DNA from: Isoetes taiwanensis
Lineage: Eukaryota > Streptophyta > Lycopodiopsida > Isoetales > Isoetaceae
Assembly (NCBI GenBank): GCA_021234155.1
Contig: JAJEKV010000065.1
Location: 1,051,020 to 1,115,019, forward strand
Direction of reading: 5' to 3'
Length of the DNA: 64,000 bases
Part shown: one piece after another, positions 12,458-24,300 of the stretch
How positions within the stretch are numbered: the stretch's first letter is position 1
Layout: the number at the start of each line of letters is the position of its first letter
Made by a program: the position numbers and the translations under genes
The notes under the pieces: generated by a model
Seen by the model: the letters and a program-made list of their open reading frames with translations, nothing else
What the model was told of the DNA's origin: nothing
Databases searched by the model: none

Positions 12458-15400
12458 AGGTCCCAAATTCACAGCAGGGCCGGGACTCGGCTAATATTAA
12501 ACCCTTCTAGGCACAGCAGCCCGGGGTTCGTTTGGAGAACCCTCTCCATGTCCGGTCGGTAGGGACCTTACTTGGCGGAGTGTCTTAAGTGGAGTTAGGT
12601 GTATGACCTTGTGGACCCTAAAATCCCTCCGGTGCTTGCCCCAAATTTCCTCTCCCCAAGGCCACGGGGACCGGGCCAGGCGTCTCCGCTCTCGGTCAGC
12701 GTCGACTACGCCAATGGACTTCGAGCGTCATTGCCACAGGGACCAAGTTAGTGGCGAACCGAACTCCAAGAAGCGCCAAAGTAAGCTCACTTCCATCACA
12801 CTCATTAGTCGGTGGCTAGGATGTGCATGCGGGATCTTGTCGTGGAAGTGAGTGATATTTCCTTCTTTTACATAAAAACCGGCCGTGTAACTTGCTCCCT
12901 AGGGTAATTTAAGCCATTCAGACGATTTAGCGGGGTCTATTTGCCATTCGGGTATCCCGGTGCGACGACAAAGCAGTCACGGTTTCTACAAAGTAGGCAT
13001 CCGGGCGCCCAGCGGTTTGTGACAAAGTTCTCGGGGCCGTCTGGAATCTTTTGGACCTTCCCGAGGGGCCCACAGGCGAGGAGGATCAGCGGTGGGATAG
13101 GGAGGCAGGGCTCAAGGGAGGGTGAGTCATTAAGCGTCGACCGGGGGCAGCTGGCCGAGGAAGAATTTTGCCTCGGGAACTTTTGGATCCCGCCTCACGG
13201 GAGTCAGGACTCTCTCCCTCTTGTGAGGGATCCCGCAAGGTCAGCCTCGTTTGACTTGGGGAAGGAGTGCCGACTCGGTTTGCCCTGCAGCGGGCTGCCC
13301 GGCGGATTCCTAATCTTAACCCTTTGACCCTAGACCTTCTCAGATTCGAAAATTGGGCCGTGTGCTGGAGATGAATTAGGGATCCAGTGGCAAAAACCGG
13401 AATTTATTTTAGGTCTGATGCGATGATGAGATTCTGAGATGTCTTGCCAGCGCAAAGCCCCCAGAGCTTCTACTTGCCACATCGGAGGAGGAAAGGCCCA
13501 AACTCCGCTCGTCCATTCCCCTTGCTCCGTATTCACCATTTATTTTGCTTCTCGTGGGTCCCAAGTGCAACCCGGACCAGGGACTCGGCCTAAGCGTAAA
13601 GCCAGCTAGGGCAGCAGCCCACGGGGTTTCGTTTGGAGGCCCTCTCCATGTCAATTCAGTAGGGACCTTGCTGGCCCGTGTCTGGAAATTGAGTTAAGGG
13701 TGTGTGAATGGGACCCTAAAATCCCTCGGGAGGCTGCCCCAAATTTCCTCTCCCAAGGCCACAGGGACGGACGGAAACCTCAGCTCTCCGGAATCGCTGA
13801 TCGACTCTGCGATGGAATCGAGAGCGATGGAGCATTGCAGGGACCAAGTTCGTGGCCGGAAGACCCACCCGAACTCCAAAGAGGCGCCAAGTAGCTCACT
13901 TCCATCCACTGGTAATTGATTGGCTGGGATGTGCATGCGGGGATCTGTCGTGGAGGCGTGAGTGTTTTCCTTCTTCGCCAAAACCCGGTAGTGTAACTTG
14001 CTCCCTAGGAGTATTCGCCATTCCGGACGATTTGGCGGGGAGTCTGTTGCCATTCCGGAGCATCCGGTGCCGACACGACTAAAAACAGTGCGAGTTTCTG
14101 GCCAGACATCCGGGGCCTTGTAGTTTGACAAGTTCTCAGGATAGATCTGAATCTTTTGGACCTTCGAAGAGGGGCCCACAGGCGAGGAGGATCAGCGGTG
14201 GATAGGGGAGCGAGACTCGAGGAGGGTGGTCATTAGCGTCGCGATGACCGGGGGCTGGCGCGGGAAGGGCTGCCTCGGGGAGACTTTGGATCCGCCTCAC
14301 GGGGTCGGGACTCTCCCTCTTGTGAGGGATCACAAGATCCCAGCCTCGTTTGACTTGGGGAAGGGTGCCCATTTCGGTTGCCACGCAGCGGGCTGCCGGC
14401 CGTTCAATCTTAACCACCCTTTGACCTAGACCTTCTCAGAAAATTGAAGGGTAAAAGGTGTCTTTGGAGATGAATTAGGGATCAGTGGCAAAAAGCCGGA
14501 ATTTATTTTTCGTGCAATGCATTAATTACTTGAATTCTGAGAATGTCTTGCCAGCTGCAAAGCCCCAAACTTCACCCACATCGGGGAGGAAAGGCCCAAA
14601 CTCGCTCGTCGGTTCCCCTTGCTCAAGTATTCATTTCTTTGCTTCGGCCGGTCCCAAGTGCAGCAGACCAGGACTTCGACCCCCAAAGCGTAAACCCTTC
14701 TAGGCACAGCAGCCCACGGGGTTCACGTTTAGGAGGGGCCCTCTCCATGTCGGATGTTGGGACTAGCAGGTGTCTTGAAAGTGGAGTTAAGGGTGTTGGC
14801 CTTGAGGAAGCGCGGACCCTAAAATCCCTCGGGCTTAGCGCCCCGATTTCCCTCTCCCAAGGCCACCACGGGGACGGGCGACCTAAGCTCTCCGGGAATC
14901 GCTGATCGACTCGCCAATGGAATCGAGAGCGTCGACATTGCCACAGGACCAAGTTCCGTGAAGACCACCCGAGGTCAAAGAGCGCCAAAGTAGCTCACTT
15001 CCATCACACTTTCGTGAGTCGATTGGCCTAGGATGTGCATGCGGGGATCGCATGCGTGGAGGAAGTGGAGTGTTTCCTTCTTTTCGCCAAAGCCAGAAAT
15101 AGTGTAACTTGCTCCTAGGGTAATTTCCGCCATTCAGGACGATTTGGTGAGTCTAACCATTAGAGACATCCCCGGTGCGAGCGACAAAACAGTCGCGGTT
15201 TTCTACAAAGGCGGAACATCGGGGCCATGCCCGTTTGACAAGTTCTCAGGACCCGATCACGGAATCTTTGGACCTTCGAAGAGGGGCCCACGAGCGGAGG
15301 ATCAGCGGTCGGATAGGGGAGCGGGCTCGGGGAGAATTGGTCGGTAAGCGTCGCGACCGGTGGCCGCGAGGAAGAGTGCCTCGGGAACTTTTGGATCGCC

Positions 15401-18080
15401 TCACGGGTCCGGGACTCTCCCCTCTTGTGAGGATCCACGCAGGTCACGGCCTGCGTTTGACTTGGGGAAGGGTGCGGCTTTCAGTTTGCCTGCAGCGAAG
15501 CTGCCCGGCAGATTCCCTATCACTAACCCTTTGACCCTGAACCTTCTCAGAAAATTCCGAAATTGGTAGTGTCTTTGGAGATGAATTACGGGATCCGCTG
15601 GCAAAAAGCGGGAATTTATTTTCGTGCAATGCATTAATTCTTGAATTCACGAATGTCTTGCCAGCACCGCCCCAGGCTTCTACTTGCGCGCCGGAGGAGG
15701 GAAAGGCCCAAACTTCAGCTCGGTCGGTTCCCCTTGCTCCAGTATTCTGGGCTGCTGCTTCTCGGCCGAGGTCCCAAGTGCAACGGACCGAGGGACTCGG
15801 CCCCAAAGCGTAAACCCTTTAGAGCTGGCAGCCCGCAGGGGTTTTCGTTTGGGAGGCCCTCTCTCCTTGTCGGTCGGTAGGGACGCTGGCAGGTAATCTT
15901 GAAGTGGAGTTGGGGTGTTGGCCTTGGGCGCGGACCCTAAAATCCCCTCCGGGAGAACAGCGCCCCCAATTTCCCTCCCCAAGGCCACGAGGAGGCCCGG
16001 GGCCCGGGCGGGCGTTATAAAATGGAATGTGATCGACTCTGCGATGGACTGAGCGTCGACATTGCCACAAGGGACCAGCCAAGTTAAGTGGCGAAGACCA
16101 CCCAAACTCCAAGAAGCATAAAGTAGCTCCACTTCCATCACACTTTCGTGGTCGATTGGCCCTAGGATGTGCATCGGGATATCTTGTCGTGGGAGGCGTG
16201 AGTGTTTCCTTCTTTACCGCCAAAACCGGCCAGTGTAACTTGCTCCTAGGGTAATTTACGCCATTCGGAGACGATTTGGCGGGGAGTCTATTTGCCATTA
16301 GGAGCATCCGGTGCGACGACCAAAGCGATTAATGGTTTCTACAAAGTGAACTTATCGGGGCGTGGTTGTGCGATTCCGGTTTGATGGAATCTTTTGGACC
16401 TTCGAAGAGGGGCCCACAGGCGGAGGATCAGCGGTGGGATAGGGGAGCAGACTCCGGGAGGTGGTCATTAAGCGTGCGACCGGGGCCTTGACTGCGAGGA
16501 AGAGGCACTCGGGAACTTTTGGATCCGCCTCACGGGGTCAGGACTCTCCCTCTTGTGAGGGATCCTGCAAGATCTGGCCCTCGTTTGACTTGGGAAGGGT
16601 GCCCATTTCGGTTGCCACAGCGGGCTGCCGGCCAGGTTCTATCACTAACCTTGACCCTAGACATTCTCGAAATTTGAGGGTGGGCCGTGTGCTGGAGATG
16701 GATTAGGGATCAGTGGCAAAAACGGCGAATTTATTTTAGGTGCAATGCATTAGTGCGAATTCTGAATGTCTTTGCCAGCACCTGAAAGCCCCAGAGCTTC
16801 TACTTGCCACATCCGGAGGAGGGAAAGGCCCAAACTTTCCGCTCGATCCCGAGTTCCCCTTGCTCCATATTCTCGGCTGCTGCTTCGGCGGTCCCAAGTG
16901 CAGCAGGACCGGACTACGGCCCCAAAGCGTAAACCTTCTAGGCACGGCAGCCCACCCGGGGTTTCACGTTTGAACCCCTCTCCATGTCTGATTTCGGTAG
17001 GGACCTTGCTTGTAGTGTCTTGAAATGGAGTGGGGTATTGGCCTTGACTGTGGACCCTAAAATCCCCTCCGGGGTACTTGCCCAAATTTCCCTCTCCCCA
17101 AAGGCCACAAGGCCGGACTGAGCGACCTCGCTCTCGGAGTCCTTGATCTGGCTTCTGCCAATGGATTTCGAGCGTCGACATTGCCCTAGGGACCAAGTTC
17201 GCGTGGCGAAGACCACCCGAACTCCAAAGGCGTAAGTAGCTCACTTCCATCACACTTTCGTGAGTCGATTAGCTAGGATATTGCATGCGGGGATATCTTG
17301 TCGTGGAGGCGTGAGTGTTTCCTTCTTTAGCAAAACCGGCCGTGTAACTTGCTCCCTAGGGTAATTTCGCCGTCCGGACGATTTAGCGGGGTCTATTTGC
17401 CGATGGAGCATCCCACAGGTGCGAGCGACAAAGCGGTCACGGTTTCTCTGAGAGTAGACATCGGGGCCTTGTGGTTTGAAACAAAGTTCTCAGGACCCGA
17501 TCACGGAATCTTTTGGACCCAGCCGAAGAGGGGCCCTGAGCGGAGGATCAACGGTGGGATAGAGGCAGGGCTCGGGAGGTGGTGTTAAGCGATGCAGCCG
17601 GGGGAAGCCCCGGTTGCCGAGGAAGAGGCTGCCTCGGGAACTTTTTGGATCCCGCCTCACGGGGTGGGACTCCCCCTCTTGTGAGGGATCCGCAGGTCTG
17701 GCCTCGTTTGACTTGGGAAGGGTGCATTCGATTGCCACACCCAGCGGGCTGCCCGGCCAGATTCCTAATCTTAACCCTTTGACCTAGACCTTCTCAGAAA
17801 ATTCAGAAAGGGTAAGGTAGGTGTCTTTGGAGATGAATTAGGAGTTGTGGCAAAAACGAATTTATTTTACCGTTACAATGCATTAGTGCGAATTCTGAGA
17901 ATGTCTTGCCAGCGCAAAAGCCCCAGGCTTACTTTGCCACATCCCGGAGGAGGAAGGGCCCAAACTCAGCTCCGTCGGAGTTCCCTTGCTCAGTATTCTA
18001 CATTTGCTGCTTCTCGGCCCAGTCCCAAGTGCAACGGACCGGGGACTTCGGCCCCAAAGCGTAAGCCCTTCTGGGGCGGC

Positions 18081-19795
18081 AAGGTGAATTGCGGAAATTG
18101 GCCGGTCACATTCATATGGACTCATTATGGAGTGTCACGAGTGAATATCGAACTTCGAAATTCAAGGTGAGGCGTCGTTGAACCACTGAAGGCGTGTCCA
18201 AACCCATAGCGGTAATCTGTAAGAGTGCAACCATATATGAAGTTGTATGTGATCGTACTTTTGAGAGAATATGGCAAATCAAAGAAGCTCCTCTTCTTGC
18301 GGCTTTGCATGGTGTTGGGCATGCCTTGCTGTATGCCAGATTAATGGAAGAACGGCACGAATTCGAAACCATATGTTTGCCTTTACTTCTGATCATGGTG
18401 AAATTGATTGGCAAGCAGTTTAGTATGAAAGGTAATGCAAGTGAGCTCCAATGGTGCACAAGTCGGTTTTATTAGAGTGGATAGATGAAAGGGATGGAAG
18501 GAAATCTAAGTGGATAGATAAAAGAAGGATAGATAAAATACATAAGTAATCATTGCCAACTAGTGCTCCATTATTATCTGCTCGGATGTGTTAGTTTCAT
18601 TGGAATGATACCCCAAGAATCATTGGCATCCCGAGTTGCCTCCTCCCCATCGCCATTTCCATTGTTCACAATTCCCCAACTATCATTTCTCACTGATTCC
18701 TTGTTATCGTATCATTGTTACCAATAGCATCATGTTGATTTCCCTCCCATCGATATTATTCACGAGTTTCAATGATGTTCAATGCTTTAAAATCTCGATA
18801 AAAGGGCCACGGGAGTTTATTCTAATACATTCTACATCGGAAAGGCTGATCTCTATCTTTGTGTAATGGTTTGATTCCTTTTATATGTAGTTTCACGAAG
18901 GAAGATGCAATGCATACTTATCGCGAGAGAGATGTTTTGCGAGGGCCGTTCTTTCATTGTTTACACGTCGGGGCGTTGGAGTTGTTAATCGATTATAGTT
19001 CACTCCCGTAATATAAATGATCAGTACTTGACGGAGTGTGGCTTTGAAAATTAATGCCAAGGTAACTCACTTGGTACCCCATATTAATCCTGTTCATTAG
19101 GCGAAGACTTACTGGTAGTGTAGGAGGATATAATACGATGTTATCGATGGAATTTTAAAATTATTGGTCTTCAAAGGTCTCGAGGGGAGCCAACTATAAT
19201 CTTTGGAATGGATGTGTCACATGGAGCCCCATTCTGGATGAATTCACCATCAATTGCATTGGGATTGAGCTGTGTGTGCACTTGACATTTCAAATTTCAA
19301 TTCATTACATTCCTATTTTAACTGCCCGGTGATGGGCTCTGATTATTACTTGATATCGGTTTGTCGCCCGCGGGTCAAAACGATCAAAATGTGAAGCTAT
19401 GAATCGTTGTCTGAAGAACCACGGGGGCATGATTGCGTAAGTAACATAAATACTTTTTCTGTCGATATTGAAAGGATAATTAACTTTGCTTGTGGCGGGG
19501 AATTGTTGAAAGGGTTTCTGCCGGTTTCGATGAAATTGCTCAGACAAAAGCGGTTGCCTCCACCCGGCTTGTTGGCTGTTCGAGGTTCCTACCTTATGGC
19601 TATGTATGGTTCTCTCCGGCTTTGGTTCAATTTTAATAGAATTTTGTGTATTGTGGACTTCGGGGGATGGTGTCGGTAGTCAGGTTTGCAAGTGTTCTTA
19701 ATGTAGGGTTAGCGACAATCACGAAGGTGTGCAGATGTTGGTTTTAAGAAATGATTTTGAAATATTTAATAATTGATTTTCACGGGGAGATATTT
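18081..19795. other. Unassigned sequence right of the satellite
   Basis: Ordinary AT-balanced sequence begins abruptly after the last partial satellite unit. Plus frames of 70-93 codons exist (18,194-18,475 and 19,407-19,679), but neither has a motif I recognise or splice-linked neighbours. I see no promoter, RNA gene or clear transposon ends here. Confidence 0.4.
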
Positions 19796-19975
19796 AAAGG
19801 GCCGCGTCGTTTAACACAAAGGCGTCGTTATAGGCGTCGTTCACCAGTATAATGTTGTCGTTAAGCGACCTCACGGCGTCATTCTGGCATGAAATGAGCG
19901 GCTTTTTAGCCGCCTAGTTTTGGTTCTAGCTGGTGGAGGGGCGTTTTTAAGTGGCGATTTTTAGGCGCGGATCAT
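19796..19975. repeat. Second CG-rich motif cluster
   Basis: This block repeats the GCGTCGTT and GTCGTTAAGCGACC words seen at 1,069-1,170, including a 20-nt exact match (19,822-19,841) in the same orientation, and ends with AGCGGCTTTTTAGCCGCC, a short inverted repeat (about 19,898-19,915). Together with 1,069-1,170 it brackets the satellite array. Because both clusters point the same way, they are not the two inverted ends of one element in any simple sense. Confidence 0.55.
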
Positions 19976-20331
19976 CCCTTGAGGTCCTTTCCAAGCTTTA
20001 AGCAAGCATCAAAAGGTATTTCAATAGATCCGTCGGCTCTATTTTGAATTAGGCTTGTTGTTTGATAGATTTAAGGGCTTCTTGTTTTTCTTGTTTGTTT
20101 CAATCCATCCCATTTATCCTCCTCTTCTTTCCATCCTTGTTTTTCTTCAATCCATTTTAAGCCTCTTATTAGTATGAAGATCGAATCCCTCCTCCTTCTT
20201 CTTCCAATGATCTTCCAATCATTGGTTTCTTCCTCTCTAATCTTAGTTCTTCCCAATCTTCTATTCATTTTTCTTCTTCTTCTTCTTCACCACTTTCTCA
20301 TTCTATTCAATCTTTCTTTCCTATCTCCCCT

Positions 20332-20556
20332 CCTTCTTCTTCTTCTTCTTCTTCTTCTTCTTCTTCTTCTTCTTCTTCTTCTTCTTCTTCTTCTTCTTCT
20401 TCTTCTTCTTCTTCTTCTTTGTTCTTCTTCTTCTTCTTCTTCTTCTTCTTCTTCTTCTTCTTCTTCTTCTTCTTCTTCTTCTTCTTCTTCTTCTTCTTCT
20501 TCTTCTTCTTCTTCTTCTTCTTCTTCTTCTTCTTCTTCTTCTTCTTCTTCCTCTTC
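20332..20556. repeat. (CTT)n microsatellite, ~225 bp
   Basis: Almost perfect CTT/AAG trinucleotide tract of about 74 repeats, broken once by TG near 20,420. It sits in a longer pyrimidine-rich strand (about 20,090-20,560). It produces long spurious frames of poly-Leu, poly-Ser and poly-Phe, or poly-Glu, poly-Lys and poly-Arg on the other strand; none is a gene. Confidence 0.98.
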
Positions 20557-20959
20557 ATTTTTTTCCATGGAAGGAAGATGGATTCGAAGGCAGGGCCCAT
20601 TCTTCCCTCTATTTTTATTACAAGAAGGGCCGATGGTTGAAAGGCAAGGGCCCCTTCTTTTTTATATTCTTCCTTTTTTTTTTTTCATTTTTTACATGTC
20701 AATATATAGTTCTTTTTAATTAACAATGTAAATAGTTTTAATGTCAATGATCTTTTCAGCGTGAATGCGTCTTTTTTGTTTTTTTTTTTATATTTATTTC
20801 TTTATTTATGTAAGTTTCTAATTATTGAAGATGCCTTTATTTTTTTGCCATTACCTTGTAATAACAAAATGGAGTAAAACTCTTGGAAATGCGATTTTCG
20901 CCCGGCCTCGAAGACATTCTAGGTAAATTTGAGTTTAGTGGGAGAATAAAATTTTAATG

Positions 20960-21300
20960 TTTTATTTAGGTTAAAAAACTGGGGAGACTTGGACAAGGGC
21001 ATGGTAGAAGCTCGCCTTGAGTGGAAGACTAGGTGTTCCGAGGTCCAAGCTCACTTGGTTATATGCTCACATTGATTAATGTGTATTTAGTTTAGAAAAA
21101 TTGGGGAGACTTGGACAAGGGCATGAGTCGGCTCATGGTGGAAGACTAGGTGTTCGGGGTCAAGCTCACTTGGTTACTCTTAGCAATTTTATTGATTAAT
21201 GTATTTAGTTTAGAAAAGATTTGGGAGACTTGGACAAGGGCATGGTGGCTCCGCCTTGAGTGAAGGCTAGGTGTTCGGGTCCAAGCTCATACTCTGTTTA
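20960..21300. repeat. Three tandem copies of a ~121-bp repeat
   Basis: The phrase GGGAGACTTGGACAAGGGCATG begins near 20,982, 21,104 and 21,223, each followed by a GAAG(A/G)CTAGGTGTTC core and CCAAGCTCA, with TTGATTAATGTATTTAGTTTAGAAAA between copies. The period is about 121 bp and identity is high. There is no coding frame. It could be part of a long terminal or subterminal repeat, but I cannot assign it. Confidence 0.9.
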
Positions 21301-24300
21301 TTTTTTTTTATTAATATATCAATAAGTAATCTTTTCTGAGAGTTAGACCCAAAGGGCGAGGGGTTTTTGAAAAAATTGCATTATTGATTTTGAGGTTTCT
21401 AGTTAAGAATGTTGTTTTTAAAGATGTTAGGGATGTCAAAGAAACAACGATGTGGAGTGGTTAAAGAGCAGAAAGAAAAAATTTAAATGGTTGGTTTTAA
21501 AAAAAAAATTAAAAGGAAACTAACTCTTAAGAAAGTAGGTAAAGATTCATAATGAAGGTTTGAAAAAGTCCATGAAAGCAAGATTAATGAATCTAAATTG
21601 GTTTTGTAAGGGTATGGCCCATTTGTGAAGACACTAATGATTAATTGAAGTTAGGCATGGTCATAAAATGAGATATGTGCTAGCGAAGTCCGTAGGAGAT
21701 GCAAAGTAGTCAGCGATAATGGAATACATTTTTATGGAACATGTGAAAGGAAGTGCCAATTTGAAGGTTAGCACAAAATGGCCAGATCAGAAAAATGTTG
21801 ACTTCTCTCAACCGACACATGTAAAGCCAATGATTGGAAACCCATGGATGAGAGCCCGAAGACATGTTTTGAAGCATTAAGTCGCGACTTAAAGGGGAAT
21901 CTAATCGCAGAGGCTCGTGTCAAGAGGATAAGATTGCTTCATGGAATTCCCTCAAAGTGACGTTTGGATCACAAGAACATCATTCGCGGATCTCAATGCG
22001 ATGGGTTGGAGGTAATTAAAATGCTTTGCATCCGAGCTCTAGTGGGCGGGCCCTAACCAAGCCCCACTTTTCTTTGGAGAATCACATGAACACATCAATC
22101 TTTGTTGATCCATGCCGAAGTAAGTGGATGTGTCATACTTATTGAGGGCTCAACACATGCATTATCAAATCAAAATCCCAACGGAGAACAACACTTCAAG
22201 ATTGTTGAGCTATCACGATTGGATGGGTTTTCAAGGGCAAAGAATGAGGCCGAGCGTGAGATGGCTCAAAGATACATGCAGCTTCAGAGCAGCATCACCT
22301 TTAACTGTCATTGGACTTGCATATGAAGTTGCCAAAGCTCTAGTGGGGATACCATAGGGAGCCAATGGTGATTCTACCTTTCATGAATGGAGAGACACTT
22401 GCACACTTGTTTGACTATTTACCTAATAACTTGTCCGCGTTTTAGAAGATGGTCAAATGCAATTGCTAAACGTCAGAAGAAGCCCGACAAACACATGAAG
22501 CTGAACTTAGAGACAAAATCGCGAGGTTGTATATCAGTATGTTCCGGGAATGGCTCACCCTAGCGGAAGGTGTGGATTGAGATCCACAAAGAACCACTTC
22601 ACTCACACAAAGCTTAATTGCAGAGAGTCAAATTACATTTTGATGATGATGAGTACAAATATTAGTAAGGTGGCCATTGGTGATTGGGACAATGCAATTC
22701 ATTTTGCATGGCGTCGTCCCTTGTTAGTGTGTTGCCGGATGGACAAACAAAATATCCATGGTTGAAGGCTGTGTTTGAAATCAAAGGATGATGATGGTGT
22801 ATGGGGACACGAGTTCGTCCTGCATTGGGATATATTTATAGGATATACGGATTCGTGCAAGCTATGCGGCAGATGGAATTAGTTTAATAATAACAACAAT
22901 GCCCAATGGATTAATCAACCCATATGTAACAACAACGTGTACAAGTTGGAGAACCAAAAACAAGAATCGTGTACTCCATTGAAGAGCGTATTCTCATCCG
23001 ACCCAAAGCTTACGAGAGTTGTTGAAGCCTTACAAAGGTGTTGGAATATCTTCTACCATGGTTGTGAGACAAAGGAAGCGACACATGAAGTGCATGGATG
23101 CCTTGGAGATGTCAAAATTGTTGTTGTCACAAGCTCAAATAATGAATGCAATATTGTATATCTTGCCTTGTTTAAGGTATTAAATTTTTTAATTGTCTAA
23201 TAACCAAATATATAAAGACACTTTAATTATTCAAATCCCAATGTTTTGTAATGAGGGCTTTTTATGTGTTGCTAACATTTGTTGCTTTCCTACTATGTTA
23301 TTCATACGCTCCATATAAAATAGCACAGGATTTTTGCACATGTCCGACAACCATGGGATCGCATTGCGATGGCATATCTATTGTTCACAACTTTGCTTCT
23401 CGCTGCATTGGCTTGGTAGCCTTCTTGCGGCGACCCTAAACACGCAAAGGCCTTTAAAGTGAAGTTGGTGGATTCGAGGGTTTAGCTCGCCACCGCATAC
23501 CACCTCCATCATTGTGTAATGGTTGGTATGGATTTTTTTCTAGGATAAAATGTAAGTTAACCATTTATTTTTAACGTTCTAATGTTTTAAATGCTTAAGC
23601 GATGTAAATCACGGTTCGTCCTTCTTTTCCTATATGCATAATGTTAAGATGCATTCGTGGTTATGGGCGGATCTTCTTCCTCGGCCTGCGGCCCAGAAGA
23701 GAGCCGGAAAAAGGACCTGCATCCGGCCGAGGAAGGCGGCGAGGAACTCAGAGATATCAGCAGAGGCGATAACCACGAAGATAGGTGGAATGCCTTTGCA
23801 ATTAGGGATGTCGCCCGCCGAAATGGAAGTTAAGCGGTACGTTGAGCAAAGTAGGGGAATGCAGGCTGCATGACCCTCCGCGTCGCCAGCTCATACACTC
23901 GCCGAATTCAATCTTGGGCCCGTTCGAGCCGCGAGGAGAATGAACTACGAAGGAGGCGCCGGTAGTAGATTCTGCATTAAATTGGGCGCAATTCCTCTTC
24001 AAGCTGTTAAAGATGCGTGCACCACACGCACCACCTCCACGAAGGCATCTCTTTCCAATATGAGTGAGTTCATCTTGAATTATGCCCTTTTTTGTTCACT
24101 AACACATATTCATATGTTAGTGGTATGTTGAAGTGTAGTAGCAAAGTTGCAGCATACGTACTATGAGGATAAGCGACAATTTTGGAAGATGGCTAATAAT
24201 GTCACAAATAGCGTTTACCGCCGCGTCCACAAGGGTGAATGGAACTTCGGGGAGCCTATGATGAGGAAAAAGAAGTCAAGGAGATTTTAGAGGCGAGAAT

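Larger units (their letters stand above)
2245..18080. repeat. Tandem array of a ~1.1-kb CpG-rich satellite
   Basis: A single unit is repeated head to tail about 13-14 times. The anchor AACCCTTTGACC..AGACCTTCTC occurs at about 2286, 4348, 5462, 6577, 7680, 8806, 9908, 11009, 12125, 13318, 14412, 15525, 16647 and 17773. Spacing is therefore 1,094-1,126 bp, except for the first interval (2,062 bp, internal expansion) and the one holding the N gap (1,193 bp). Landmarks inside each unit, in order, are GTGCAATGCATTAATTG, GGCCCCAAAGCGTAAACCC, AAGTGGAGTTGGGGTGTTGG, GTGCATGCGGGATCTTGTCG, CTTGCTCCCTAGGGTAATTT and AATCTTTTGGACCTTCGAA. The array begins inside a unit (about 2,245) and stops inside one (about 18,080). 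Open frames exist in every unit, but their phase shifts from copy to copy through 1-4 bp indels, so the array is non-coding. Units from about 12 kb rightward diverge more than those at 4-11 kb. I do not recognise it as rDNA, 5S or a known centromeric family. Confidence 0.96.

Noticed and set aside
2245-18080. Dozens of 60-230 codon frames on both strands throughout the array
   Set aside because: The same repeat unit yields different frames in each copy because of 1-4 bp indels. No frame is conserved over the array and no domain is recognisable, so these are by-products of GC-rich tandem DNA.
2245-18080. CRISPR-like array or rDNA spacer
   Set aside because: The repeats are about 1.1 kb long and contiguous with no short spacers, which excludes CRISPR. 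No rRNA sequence or transcription-start-like spacer motif is recognisable, so an rDNA spacer has no support.
18194-18475. 93-codon plus frame right of the array
   Set aside because: No family recognised, an overlapping minus frame of similar length, and no splice-linked neighbours.
20174-20719. 181-codon poly-Leu/poly-Ser frame and opposing poly-Glu/poly-Lys/poly-Arg frames
   Set aside because: Pure translation of the CTT microsatellite in its different frames.
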